Origin: Virgibacillus dokdonensis
Lineage (GTDB): Bacteria; Bacillota; Bacilli; Bacillales; Amphibacillaceae
NCBI RefSeq assembly: GCF_900166595.1
Contig: NZ_LT745763.1
Span: 2,910,986-2,974,985, forward strand
Length of the DNA: 64,000 nt
Direction: 5' to 3'
Below, piece by piece: positions 24,950 through 33,318 of the stretch. The notes beneath the pieces are model-generated. The model was not told the origin of the DNA. It searched no databases and worked only from the letters and a program-made list of their open reading frames with translations. The position numbers were made by a program, and so were the translations under genes. Each line of letters starts with the position of its first letter. Within the stretch, counting starts at the first letter, position 1.

Positions 24950-25045
24950 AAGTCACGTACCTTTTTGTAAAATTAACCTCCGACTCATACAACCAGCTAA
25001 ACTATATGATGAGAAGGTTGAAATATCTTATGGAATCAATCATCG

Positions 25046-25095
25046 CTTACTAACCGCTAGGTAAACGAATAAGAACTTTGAGTGCTGTTAGTAAG
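25046..25095. other. Inverted repeat upstream of the chromate transporter genes
   Basis: CTTACTAAC (25046-25054) and GTTAGTAAG (25087-25095) form a perfect 9-base inverted repeat about 100 bases before the ywrB start. It could be a regulator site or a leader hairpin. A reversed family B-like fragment follows at about 25106-25140. Confidence 0.4.
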
Positions 25096-25172
25096 TTGCT
25101 CCCCATTCTTTAAGCGAAGTCTTAAAGCAACTTAGATTAGTATAATATGAACCTATGTTTTCTACCTCTATT

Positions 25173-26786
25173 TTACCAAGCAGCTATCGTTCCATCCGCC
25201 CTCGATTCTGTACCACCAATCAACACACCAGTGTCTGGATTTCTCCAAATAATTTGCCCTCTTCCAAAGTTATTTGGTTCTAGCTGTACTTGAATACGAT
25301 GTCCTTTTTCTGCTAACTCCAAAGCAATATGATGTGGAAAACGATCTTCGACTTCAACTTGCTTATCTTTTATCCACTGCCACCGCGGTGCATCTAGTGC
25401 GACTTGTGGGTTCATTTGAAAATCAAGCGTATTCATAATCACTTGCACATGGCCTTGCGGTTGCATAAATCCTCCCATCACCCCAAATGGTCCTACAGGC
25501 TGATTATCTTTAGTCATAAAGCCAGGTATAATGGTGTGATAGGTTCTTTTCCCACCTGCAAGAACATTTACATGGGAAGGATCCATCGAAAAATTGTGAC
25601 CTCTATTTTGCAAAGCAATCCCTGTGCCAGGAACTACAATACCAGAGCCAAATCCCATATAATTGCTTTGTATAAATGATACCATATTCCCTTCCTGATC
25701 GGCAGTAGCTAAATAAACAGTACCACTTAAGGCAGGCTCTCCAGCTTCTGGTTGTAGTGCATGATCTCCTATTAACCCTCGGCGGAGCGCCCCATATTCT
25801 TCACTTAGCAACTCACTTACTGAATACCTCATATATAATGGTTCAGATACATGTTTCTGTCCATCTGCAAATGCTAGTTTCATAGCTTCGATTTGCTTAT
25901 GATATGTTTCAACATGATCTTTCTCTTCAAAATGAAATCCTTTTAAAATGTTCAATGCTTGAAGAGCAATAATCCCTTGGCCGTTCGGTGGTATTTCCCA
26001 AATAGAGTAACCTCGGTATTTCACATGGATCGGTTCCACCCATTCCGGATAATAGCTAGCTAAATCATCATTTGTTAGAAAACCACCACTTTGCTTGGAG
26101 AATTGATGAATACGCTCTGCTAATTCTCCACGATAAAAAGACTCCCCGTAGCTATCTGCTATTTCCTGTAATGTCGTTCCATGGTTTGGTGCGTACCATA
26201 TTTCGCCTGCTGCAGGTGCTTTTCCTTTAGGTGCAAAAGTTGTAAACCATTCTTTAAATAAATCGTCTGTCAGTTTCCATTCATAAACTTGATAGGCCTT
26301 TTTCCAAAACCTACTTAATATTGGCGAAACCGGAAATCCTTCATATGCATAATGAATTGCAGGCTTTAAAACTTCTTGCAACGAAAGCTTACCAAACTTT
26401 TTAGATAACTCTGCCCAAGCGCTTGGAGCTCCAGGAACAGTAACTGGAATCCATCCATATTCTGGAATATCCTTATAACCTAACTCCTTGACAGCATCCA
26501 CGGAGATATGTTGAGGTGATTTTCCACTTGCATTTAAACCATGTAACTTCCCTTTTGTCCATACTAATGCAAACGCATCTCCTCCAATACCATTCGATGT
26601 CGGTTCTACTACAGTTAGACATGCCGCCGTTGCAATAGCAGCATCAATCGCATTGCCTCCTTGTTTTAATATTTCAAGCCCTGCTTGTGCGGCTAACGGC
26701 TGCGAAGTTGCTACCATTCCTTTTTTTGCATATGTAGCTTGACGTGGGACAGCATAAGGATAAGTTTGCCTTTGAAAAAATTCCAT
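25173..26786 (-). CDS. ywrD: Gamma-glutamyltransferase family protein (YwrD-like)
   Basis: A 537-residue Ntn hydrolase of the GGT family. The N-terminal part has GLEILKQGGNAIDAAIA; the self-cleavage site is the Thr in LSGTVYLATADQEGN near residue 355; the small subunit has SFIQSNYMGFGSG and FGVMGGFMQPQGH. No signal peptide is visible, unlike secreted Ggt, which matches YwrD. It would act on gamma-glutamyl compounds in the cytosol. A perfect promoter lies 240 bases upstream, giving an unusually long leader. Confidence 0.9.
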   Translation of the reverse strand: MEFFQRQTYPYAVPRQATYAKKGMVATSQPLAAQAGLEILKQGGNAIDAAIATAACLTVVEPTSNGIGGDAFALVWTKGKLHGLNASGKSPQHISVDAVKELGYKDIPEYGWIPVTVPGAPSAWAELSKKFGKLSLQEVLKPAIHYAYEGFPVSPILSRFWKKAYQVYEWKLTDDLFKEWFTTFAPKGKAPAAGEIWYAPNHGTTLQEIADSYGESFYRGELAERIHQFSKQSGGFLTNDDLASYYPEWVEPIHVKYRGYSIWEIPPNGQGIIALQALNILKGFHFEEKDHVETYHKQIEAMKLAFADGQKHVSEPLYMRYSVSELLSEEYGALRRGLIGDHALQPEAGEPALSGTVYLATADQEGNMVSFIQSNYMGFGSGIVVPGTGIALQNRGHNFSMDPSHVNVLAGGKRTYHTIIPGFMTKDNQPVGPFGVMGGFMQPQGHVQVIMNTLDFQMNPQVALDAPRWQWIKDKQVEVEDRFPHHIALELAEKGHRIQVQLEPNNFGRGQIIWRNPDTGVLIGGTESRADGTIAAW

Positions 26787-27034
26787 AACTATTTGACTCC
26801 TTTTTCATAAACGTTTTTAATCTTTCTAAATCGATAAAAAATGAAGTTTCATCCAGGGTATAAGGTACAATAAAACTCCACATCAAGAAATGGAAGATGT
26901 GAGCTGGACAAATCTAAGAGAAAGATAGCAGTTTTAAACTTATTCCTAAGACCTTGAGGTAATACCATCAAGGTGCTAAACAATCAGCGGAAAGATTCCT
27001 TTTATACGAATGGAGCAATTTTAAAATTATTTAA

Positions 27035-27063
27035 ATAATAATAAACAATAATCCCGTTGTCAA
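27035..27063 (-). promoter_or_regulatory. Sigma-A promoter of the gamma-glutamyltransferase gene
   Basis: On the minus strand TTGACA (27058-27063) and TATTAT (27035-27040) are separated by 17 bases. The coding start is at 26786, so the untranslated leader is about 240 nt. It contains ACCTTGA/TCAAGGT and CACATC/GATGTG hairpins, the latter followed by GAGTTTTATT. The remaining gap up to 27250 holds no gene. Confidence 0.7.
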
Positions 27064-27250
27064 CCCAATTACATTCATTAATAAACTTTTTAACTATAAT
27101 TACAAACATAAAAGGTCTAAATAGCAAAAACAACTTTCATTTCGTTACATTTAACACTATATATAGGAACTCATTACACATCGTAATTTTCTTACGTTGT
27201 TATTTTTGTTAAAATAAATAGGAATACAAAAAATTAGTAGGAGCTATGAT

Positions 27251-27700
27251 ATGAAATTGGATCATATAGATAAAAAATTACTAGAAGCTTTAACCGAAGA
27301 TGGTAGGTTATCCTACGTTGAATTAGCAGAAAAAGTCGGGCTATCACGAGTAGCCGTAAAAGACCGCGTTCAAAACCTAAAAGATAAAGGAGTTATTGAA
27401 AAATTTTCGGTTGTTATTAACTCCGAAAAATTTGGCAAGCAAGTCTCAGCTTTTTTTGAAGTAGATGTAGAACCTATGCAATTACAAGAAGTTGCTCAAA
27501 ATTTAGCTGATAATCCTCAAGTAGCAAGCATCTATCAAATGACTGGTCCTAGTACATTACATATGCATGTACTAGTTGAAGATTTTCAAAAATTAGAAGC
27601 TTTTATCAATGAAGAATTATACTCTGTAAGCGGAATCACTCGCGTCGAAAGTTCGATTATTTTAAAGCGTTTTAAAAGCCGAACTGGATTCAAACTGTAG
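27251..27700 (+). CDS. ywrC: Lrp/AsnC family transcriptional regulator (YwrC/ChrS-like)
   Basis: A 149-residue protein with N-terminal HTH (DKKLLEALTEDGRLSYVELA, EKVGLSRVAVKDRV) and a C-terminal RAM ligand-sensing domain (VEPMQLQEVAQNLADNPQVA). In B. subtilis the equivalent YwrC (ChrS) controls the chromate transporter pair. Here it is divergent from the ggt-chr genes and shares their upstream region, which fits control of them. Self-assembles as dimers or octamers in this family. Confidence 0.88.
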   Translation: MKLDHIDKKLLEALTEDGRLSYVELAEKVGLSRVAVKDRVQNLKDKGVIEKFSVVINSEKFGKQVSAFFEVDVEPMQLQEVAQNLADNPQVASIYQMTGPSTLHMHVLVEDFQKLEAFINEELYSVSGITRVESSIILKRFKSRTGFKL

Positions 27701-27870
27701 TTTTGCTTATTATATCCTATATTATAAAAAGAAGTTCACCTTTCACTTCCAAAACTTAGAGGAAACCAAAACCATCTAAAAAGCAGTAAAATACACATCA
27801 CCACATTGTTTAAGCTTAAAGTTATTTGTGAAATTTCCAACATATCGTTACAAATGAAAAGAGGGACAAC

Positions 27871-29616
27871 ATGTTTGACCTACTAGTTATGATGTTAGAG
27901 CGACTCGGTATTATTGTCATGATCGCTTTTTTACTTACACGTCTACAATTTTTTCGCAATATGATTTCACAACATACATTAAGTCAAAGCCAACAATATA
28001 AGGCTATGCTTTTCTTTGGCTTATTTGGCATTATTGGTACATACACGGGATTAATTTTTAATACAGGTACTTCTGAAATTGAACGTTGGCGAATTGGGAT
28101 TGAGCCAGATGAAGCAATTGCGAACTTTAGAGTTATCGGCGTCGTTGTAGCAGGACTTCTAGGTGGTTATAGAATTGGCATAGGCGCAGGAGTTATTGCT
28201 GGTGTTCATCGTTTCCTACTAGGAGGCTATACGGCGTTAAGCTGTGGAATTGCTACCATTATTGCGGGTTTTTTCTCCGGATATTTTCACAAAAAACAAA
28301 GCCACCATTCATTACCAAAAGTATTTACAATTACCGCAACGGCAGAAATCATCCAAATGTTGCTTATTCTGCTTTTGGCAGGGTCATTTGAACAGAACAT
28401 TCCTTTAGTAGAAGTTATTGGCTTGCCTATGGTAATTGCAAACGGCCTGGGCGGTGCTTTATTCATGCTCATTATTCAAATGGTCATTCAGGAAGAAGAT
28501 AAAGTTGGTGCAGTTCAAGCGCAATTAACTTTGCGTATTGCTGATAAAACACTTGCCCATTTAAGAAAAGGACTAAATGAACAAACGGCGCAAGCAGCCT
28601 GTAACATCCTTTATCAAGAGATGAACGCTATTGCTGTTTCCATGACGAATGATAAGGAAATTCTCGCTCATGTAGGGTTGGCTGATGATCATCACAAACA
28701 AGGGAATCAAATTCAAACACAAATCACAAGGGATACCATTCATTCTGGAGAATTAATCGTTGCTTCCGGGCAACAAATCCATTGTAGCCATGATAATTGC
28801 CCGTTAAAAGCCGTCGTTGTAGCTCCATTAAAACAACGAGGAAAAACCATTGGCACGTTAAAATTTTACTATCATTCCAAAGAAGATATTAACCGTCTAG
28901 TAAGAGAGATGGTAAGCGGATTGGCAAAACTGCTAAGTAATCAATTAGAGATTGCCCGTGCCGAAGAAGCGTTGCAATTAGCAAAGGCATCAGAGATTAA
29001 TGCGTTACAAGCACAAATCAGACCCCACTTCTTATTTAACACGTTAAATACGATAACGTCTCTCGTACGAATTGACCCGATGAAAGCAAGAAAATTACTT
29101 GTATCGCTTTCCCATTTTTTAAGACAAAATTTAACTGTAACGACAGATCAAGAAGTTACCATCGATCAAGAATTAAAGCATGTACAAGCCTATTTAGATA
29201 TTGAGCAAACACGTTTTCACGATCGCCTACACGTGGGGTATCACATTGATGACGATTGCTTAAAGGAAACAGTGCCTCCATTAATTTTGCAACCAATTGT
29301 TGAAAATGCAATGAAACACGGCTTAAAAGATAAAAAGGAAAACGCAAATATTATTATACAAATTTATATTAAGAATAATGCTACACATATATCTGTTACA
29401 GATAACGGAAAAGGAATACCGAATAAAGAAATGGACCGTATTGGTCAAAAAGTGGTTCCATCTAAATCCGGTACAGGAATGGCTTTATATAATATTAATC
29501 GCAGACTAACCATGAAATTTGGCCCATCAGCGAAGTTAGTCATCACTAGCAAAACACATGAAGGAACATGCGTGCAATTTTCAATTCCGAGAACAAAGGC
29601 GCAAGTGCCCGTTTAG
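27871..29616 (+). CDS. lytS: LytS-type sensor histidine kinase
   Basis: A 581-residue membrane kinase. Residues 1-205 form the 5TM-LYT receptor module, 220-350 a GAF domain, then the dimerisation helix with phosphoacceptor His386 (ALQAQIRPHFLFNTLNTITS) and the ATP domain (PIVENAMKHGLKDKK; DNGKGIPNKE; GTGMALYNINRRL). Relatives sense pyruvate (LytS of B. subtilis, BtsS of E. coli). The last eight codons (RTKAQVPV) and the stop are provided by repeat family A, which begins inside the gene. The native C-terminus was therefore replaced, without loss of catalytic motifs. Confidence 0.92.
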   Translation: MFDLLVMMLERLGIIVMIAFLLTRLQFFRNMISQHTLSQSQQYKAMLFFGLFGIIGTYTGLIFNTGTSEIERWRIGIEPDEAIANFRVIGVVVAGLLGGYRIGIGAGVIAGVHRFLLGGYTALSCGIATIIAGFFSGYFHKKQSHHSLPKVFTITATAEIIQMLLILLLAGSFEQNIPLVEVIGLPMVIANGLGGALFMLIIQMVIQEEDKVGAVQAQLTLRIADKTLAHLRKGLNEQTAQAACNILYQEMNAIAVSMTNDKEILAHVGLADDHHKQGNQIQTQITRDTIHSGELIVASGQQIHCSHDNCPLKAVVVAPLKQRGKTIGTLKFYYHSKEDINRLVREMVSGLAKLLSNQLEIARAEEALQLAKASEINALQAQIRPHFLFNTLNTITSLVRIDPMKARKLLVSLSHFLRQNLTVTTDQEVTIDQELKHVQAYLDIEQTRFHDRLHVGYHIDDDCLKETVPPLILQPIVENAMKHGLKDKKENANIIIQIYIKNNATHISVTDNGKGIPNKEMDRIGQKVVPSKSGTGMALYNINRRLTMKFGPSAKLVITSKTHEGTCVQFSIPRTKAQVPV

Positions 29617-29793
29617 CAACGTAGCGACTGGAACGAATCAACCGAGATAAAGGAATCACGGTGAGGAACGAACCAATGATGACTTATCGTAGGGCGATTT
29701 CGTGAAGTCGCCTAGTTGCTGGGCGCTGGAGCTGGACGTGGCTAAATAACTTAGTAAGTTTATCCACAGCTGCAAAATTTTATAATTTCCTAG
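29591..29793 (+). repeat. Intergenic repeat family A, copy 3 (short form), overlapping the lytS end
   Basis: It starts GAACAAAGGCGCAAGTGCCC inside the lytS frame. It runs through TTTAGCAACGTAGCGACTGG, ACGAACCAATGATGACTTAT, CGATTTCGTGAAGTCGCC and GTTGCTGGGCGCTGG, and ends TTTTATAATTTCC. The closing stem GCGCCC..AGCAAC pairs with GTTGCT..GGGCGC. The extra arm of the long form is absent. Confidence 0.9.
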
Positions 29794-29797
29794 ACGA

Positions 29798-30058
29798 GAA
29801 CAAAGGCGCAAGTGCCCGTTTAGCAACGTATCAAGTGGAGCGAATCAACGAAAGATTTAGGAATCACGCCACTAAAACAGGGGTATGCAGACGTCAGACA
29901 GCAAGCCGATTTTTAGTCGGCCTTCCTCTTAACCACGAACCGATGATGACTTAGCTTAGGGCAATGGAGTGAAGTCACCTAGTTGCTGGGCGCTTAAGCC
30001 GGACGTGGCTACTCGGTTGTTTTGCGATACACAAAGCGCCTCATTTTATAATTTCTGG
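29798..30058 (+). repeat. Intergenic repeat family A, copy 4 (long form), in tandem with copy 3
   Basis: It starts only a few bases after copy 3, and its first 35 or so bases are identical to those of copy 3. Unlike copy 3 it has the extra arm (CACTAAAACAGGGG ... TTTTTAGTCGGCC) at about 29865-29930. It ends TTTTATAATTTCTGG, 32 bases before the response regulator start. Confidence 0.9.
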
Positions 30059-30090
30059 ACAATAAGAAATAGACAGACGGAGGAATATTC

Positions 30091-30819
30091 ATGAATCGCA
30101 CCATTAAAACTTTAATTGTAGATGATGAAAAATTAAATCGAGAAGAGCTTATTTATTTACTAAATAACTTCCCAAATATTGAAATTGTGGGACAAGCAAA
30201 TTCTGGAGAAGCATGCATCATGGAAACCATGAAAAAGAAACCTGATCTTGTTTTTCTTGATGTAGAGATGCCAGAAATGGATGGAATGGAAACAGCTGCT
30301 TCACTAAAAGAACTTAAACACCCTCCATTATTAGTATTTGCTACAGCGTACCCTCAGTTTGCTGTCCAAGCTTTTCGATATGAAGCCATTGACTATTTAT
30401 TAAAGCCGTATGATGAAAAACATTTAGAACAAACGATTTCTAGAATTGAAAAAACGTTATTTCATGTAGAAGAAAAGGAACAAGAGGTTGCTAATAAATT
30501 GGGGATTGAAAATGAAGATGGCGTTATATATGTAGACCCTACTGAAATACTCTACTTGCAGAGCGTAGACAAACAAGTCAAGATCGTGACCAAATCTAAA
30601 ATATTTTTTTCTAAAAAAACTTTAAAGGATTTAGAAAAAAGATTAAGCACCTTTCGTTTTTTTCGCATTCATAAAAGTTATGTTATTAATCTTCATTATG
30701 TAAGCAAACTCACTCCATGGTTTAATGGCGCTTATAATTTACAGGTCTTCGGCAGAAATGAATCTTTACCAGTGAGTAGAAATTACGTAAAATCCTTACG
30801 CGAACAATTAGAACTTTAA
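30091..30819 (+). CDS. lytR: LytTR-type response regulator
   Basis: A 242-residue regulator: receiver domain with acidic pocket VDDEK and phosphoacceptor Asp57 (FLDVEMPEMDG), Lys in LKPYDEKH, and a C-terminal LytTR DNA-binding domain (VIYVDPTEILYLQSVDKQVK; FFRIHKSYVINL; LPVSRNYVKSL). It is the partner of the LytS kinase, separated from it by two family A repeats. GACGGAGG precedes the ATG. The likely target is the cstA gene downstream, by analogy with BtsSR-BtsT. Confidence 0.92.
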   Translation: MNRTIKTLIVDDEKLNREELIYLLNNFPNIEIVGQANSGEACIMETMKKKPDLVFLDVEMPEMDGMETAASLKELKHPPLLVFATAYPQFAVQAFRYEAIDYLLKPYDEKHLEQTISRIEKTLFHVEEKEQEVANKLGIENEDGVIYVDPTEILYLQSVDKQVKIVTKSKIFFSKKTLKDLEKRLSTFRFFRIHKSYVINLHYVSKLTPWFNGAYNLQVFGRNESLPVSRNYVKSLREQLEL

Positions 30820-30940
30820 ACAATTTTATTTTTGTCACCTTCTCATAGAAAGTGAATCTTCAATCAGCAGGGAGAATTGTTTATAAACGCACAAGGAAGG
30901 TAGATAGTAACCGCTGATGGGCTCGCTCAGCCTCCTTGTT

Positions 30941-31030
30941 GGAAAAGCTTGGCTTGTCGCCAAGTCTTATGGCGACAGCCTTTGGTTTTCTTATACTATA
31001 AAACAAAAAAACCTTATACTTTCCGATAGT
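30941..31030 (+). repeat. Family B repeat, best copy
   Basis: The copy reads GGAAAAGCTTGGCTTGTCGCC, with a stem TCGCCA-AGTCTTA-TGGCGA, then CAGCCTTTGGTTTTCTTA, TACTATAAAAC and, after a short spacer, CCTTATACTTTCCGATAGTG. It serves as the reference for other copies. Confidence 0.75.
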
Positions 31031-31267
31031 GAAAAAAAGCAGTTCGCTTTTTTTCCTGCGGGATCTTACATTCCCTTATACTAAGGCAAGATTGGCTACT
31101 ACAAAACGTCTATATCTTCTTTATTACTCTTAACATAGTTTACTTGATTATACTATTTTCTCATATTCCATCTCACGTATTTCCTAAACTGTTCATCCCT
31201 TTCACGTTAATCTAAAATCAAAACATGTTAGCTAGGAAAACTTGCATGTTATCCTGAATTCCCCCTT

Positions 31268-31281
31268 TAAAAACGGTTTCA
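31268..31281 (+). promoter_or_regulatory. CcpA cre site before cstA
   Basis: TAAAAACGGTTTCA matches the cre consensus TGNAARCGNWWWCA at 13 of 14 positions. It lies 50 bases before the cstA start. This predicts glucose control of cstA. In the gap 30820-31330 I also see an inverted repeat AACATG...CATGTT near 31223-31252 and no gene. Confidence 0.65.
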
Positions 31282-31330
31282 TATTACATTAGGAGTGTAA
31301 ACGAATTCAACGAGAAAGGGATGACGTGAT

Positions 31331-32785
31331 ATGTTTACATTTATAGGAGGAATTATATTATTAATTATAGGTTATTTCACACATGGTAAATTTATTGAAA
31401 AAGTTTTTGGAGTTCAACCAGACAGACCAACACCAGCCATTACGAAACAAGATGGCGTGGATTATTTGCCATTAAAACGGAACAAAAATGCCATGATAGA
31501 GTTAATTAGTATTGCAGGCGTCGGTCCCATTTTTGGGCCCATCATGGGAGCTTTATATGGACCAGTAGCATTTCTTTGGATCGTTATAGGTTGTATTTTC
31601 GCAGGAGCAGTGCACGATTATTTAACAGGGATGATTTCCATTCGTAATGGCGGAGCACATCTACCACAACTGGCCGGAAAGTTTTTAGGAAAATATATGA
31701 AACATATTGTTAACATATTTTCCGTTCTGCTTCTACTACTAGTCGGTACCGTTTTTGTTAGTTCTTCCGCTGGCCTAATTTTTGATTTAGTAAATGGATC
31801 AATTGCACTTGTAGCACTTATTGTCATTATCTTTGGATACTATATCCTATCCACGATGTTACCGATCGATAAATTAATTGGGAAGTTGTTCCCGATATTT
31901 GGTGCATTTTTACTTATTGGAACATTAGCGTTAGGTATTAGCCTTGTTATCAATCAAGCGCCAATTCCAGAAGTATCTTTAACCAATTTACACCCTGAAA
32001 ATACACCCATATTTCCGTTATTGTTTCTAGTTATTTCATGTGGTGCTTTATCTGGATTTCATGCAACACAATCACCAATTATTGCTAGAACGACAAAAAA
32101 TGAAAAAGAAGCAAGAAGTGTCTTTTATGGCATGATGATCGTAGAAGGAATTATTGCTATGGTATGGGCCGCCGCAGCTATGAGTTTATTCGGTGGGACC
32201 GTTACTTTAAATGAACTCATTAACACCATCGGAACGGGTGGGATTGTAAGTGAAGTTGGCACGATGATGCTTGGATCCATCTTGGGATCTGTTCTTGTAT
32301 TATCCATTATTTTTCTTCCACTTTCATCTGGTGACACGGCATTTCGCAGTGCACGCATGATCATTGCTGACTACTTTCATGTATCACAAAAGAAAATTAC
32401 GAAACGTTTAATCATCGCTCTACCATTATTTTCAATATCCGTTATTTTAACAAATATGGATTTCACCTTGCTTTGGAGATATTTCTCTTGGGCCAATCAA
32501 TCTTTAGCGGTTATTGCATTATGGGTAGCATCCATGTATTTATTTATTGCCAAAAAGAATTATTTCGTAGCCATGATTCCAGGCATTTTCATGACCTATG
32601 TAACTACAGCATACATCCTAAATGCTCCAATTGGATTTAGAATACCAATGAATATAACTTATATACTAAGCGCAATAATCACAATTGGAATAATTGGCTT
32701 ATTTTATAAATATGCACGGCAAAATGCAAGAAATGGGATGAAAATTGAAGAAAGCGTTGCTGTTTCTCCATCTAAAGCAGCTTAA
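31331..32785 (+). CDS. cstA: CstA-family transporter (carbon starvation protein, probable pyruvate or peptide importer)
   Basis: A 484-residue polytopic membrane protein of the short CstA type. Family segments are GVDYLPLKRNKNAMIELISI, AGVGPIFGPIMGALYGPVAF, AVHDYLTGMISIRNGG and SGFHATQSPIIART. E. coli CstA and BtsT import pyruvate; peptide uptake has also been proposed. It follows the LytS/LytTR pair, a known regulator type for BtsT, so pyruvate import is the preferred reading. Own promoter region with a cre site; terminator 20 bases after the stop. Confidence 0.9.
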   Translation: MFTFIGGIILLIIGYFTHGKFIEKVFGVQPDRPTPAITKQDGVDYLPLKRNKNAMIELISIAGVGPIFGPIMGALYGPVAFLWIVIGCIFAGAVHDYLTGMISIRNGGAHLPQLAGKFLGKYMKHIVNIFSVLLLLLVGTVFVSSSAGLIFDLVNGSIALVALIVIIFGYYILSTMLPIDKLIGKLFPIFGAFLLIGTLALGISLVINQAPIPEVSLTNLHPENTPIFPLLFLVISCGALSGFHATQSPIIARTTKNEKEARSVFYGMMIVEGIIAMVWAAAAMSLFGGTVTLNELINTIGTGGIVSEVGTMMLGSILGSVLVLSIIFLPLSSGDTAFRSARMIIADYFHVSQKKITKRLIIALPLFSISVILTNMDFTLLWRYFSWANQSLAVIALWVASMYLFIAKKNYFVAMIPGIFMTYVTTAYILNAPIGFRIPMNITYILSAIITIGIIGLFYKYARQNARNGMKIEESVAVSPSKAA

Positions 32786-32803
32786 TAACTTCATAAATAC
32801 TTT

Positions 32804-32837
32804 AGAACCCGTATTTCCAAATAGTACGGGTTCTTTG
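32804..32837 (+). terminator. Terminator of cstA
   Basis: AGAACCCGTA (32804-32813) pairs perfectly with TACGGGTTCT (32825-32834), followed by TTG TT. Confidence 0.8.
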
Positions 32838-32892
32838 TTAAATACGATACACTTTTAAAATCCAACATCTTATGAAATTTGAAAACAATATT

Positions 32893-32921
32893 GCCCTCTT
32901 TACTTTAGTAAGCAAGAGGGC
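32893..32921 (-). terminator. Terminator of the dha operon
   Basis: GCCCTCTT (32893-32900) pairs with AAGAGGGC (32914-32921) 17 bases downstream of the dhaM stop; on the minus strand the stem is followed by AATATTGTTTT. Confidence 0.65.
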
Positions 32922-32937
32922 TAAAAGAATATTTTAT

Positions 32938-33318
32938 TTATTTTTCAGGGAAAGAACTGCGTACAGCTTCATAGACATCATCCACGTTTTTGCCCATACC
33001 CGATTCTACTGCGGCAACATATGCTCCTTCTACAATTGGCGCTTCGACTAATTTAATGTCTTCTTGATCAGCTATTTCCATAGCCATTTCAGCATTCATT
33101 TTTGCACTACCAAGATCATAAAATAATAGTACGCCGCTTCCGCTATTTGCTTTTTCTATGGCACTGTTAATTTTTTCAATACTCGTACCTATCTCATTGT
33201 CCTCCGTTCCTCCAGCCACTTCAATAGGAACTTCTTTCATCACTTGACGAATCAATTCTTTAGCTCCTTCAGCAATTTTATGGCTATGAGAAATCAACAC
33301 AATACCTACATAACTCAT
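32938..33318 (-). CDS. dhaM: Dihydroxyacetone kinase phosphotransfer subunit
   Basis: A 126-residue EIIA-mannose-like protein. The phosphorylated His is His11 in VGIVLISHSHKIAEG. Only the first DhaM domain is present, as in other Firmicutes; E. coli DhaM carries two more PTS domains. It passes phosphate from HPr to the ADP bound by DhaL. Start overlaps the dhaL stop by four bases. Last gene of dhaK-L-M. Confidence 0.93.
   Translation of the reverse strand: MSYVGIVLISHSHKIAEGAKELIRQVMKEVPIEVAGGTEDNEIGTSIEKINSAIEKANSGSGVLLFYDLGSAKMNAEMAMEIADQEDIKLVEAPIVEGAYVAAVESGMGKNVDDVYEAVRSSFPEK

Noticed and set aside
31140..31330. LytTR-type direct repeats before cstA (ACTGTTCAT and ACGTTAAT near 31188-31213)
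   Set aside because: The two half-sites match only loosely and their spacing is shorter than the roughly 21 bases usual for LytTR sites.
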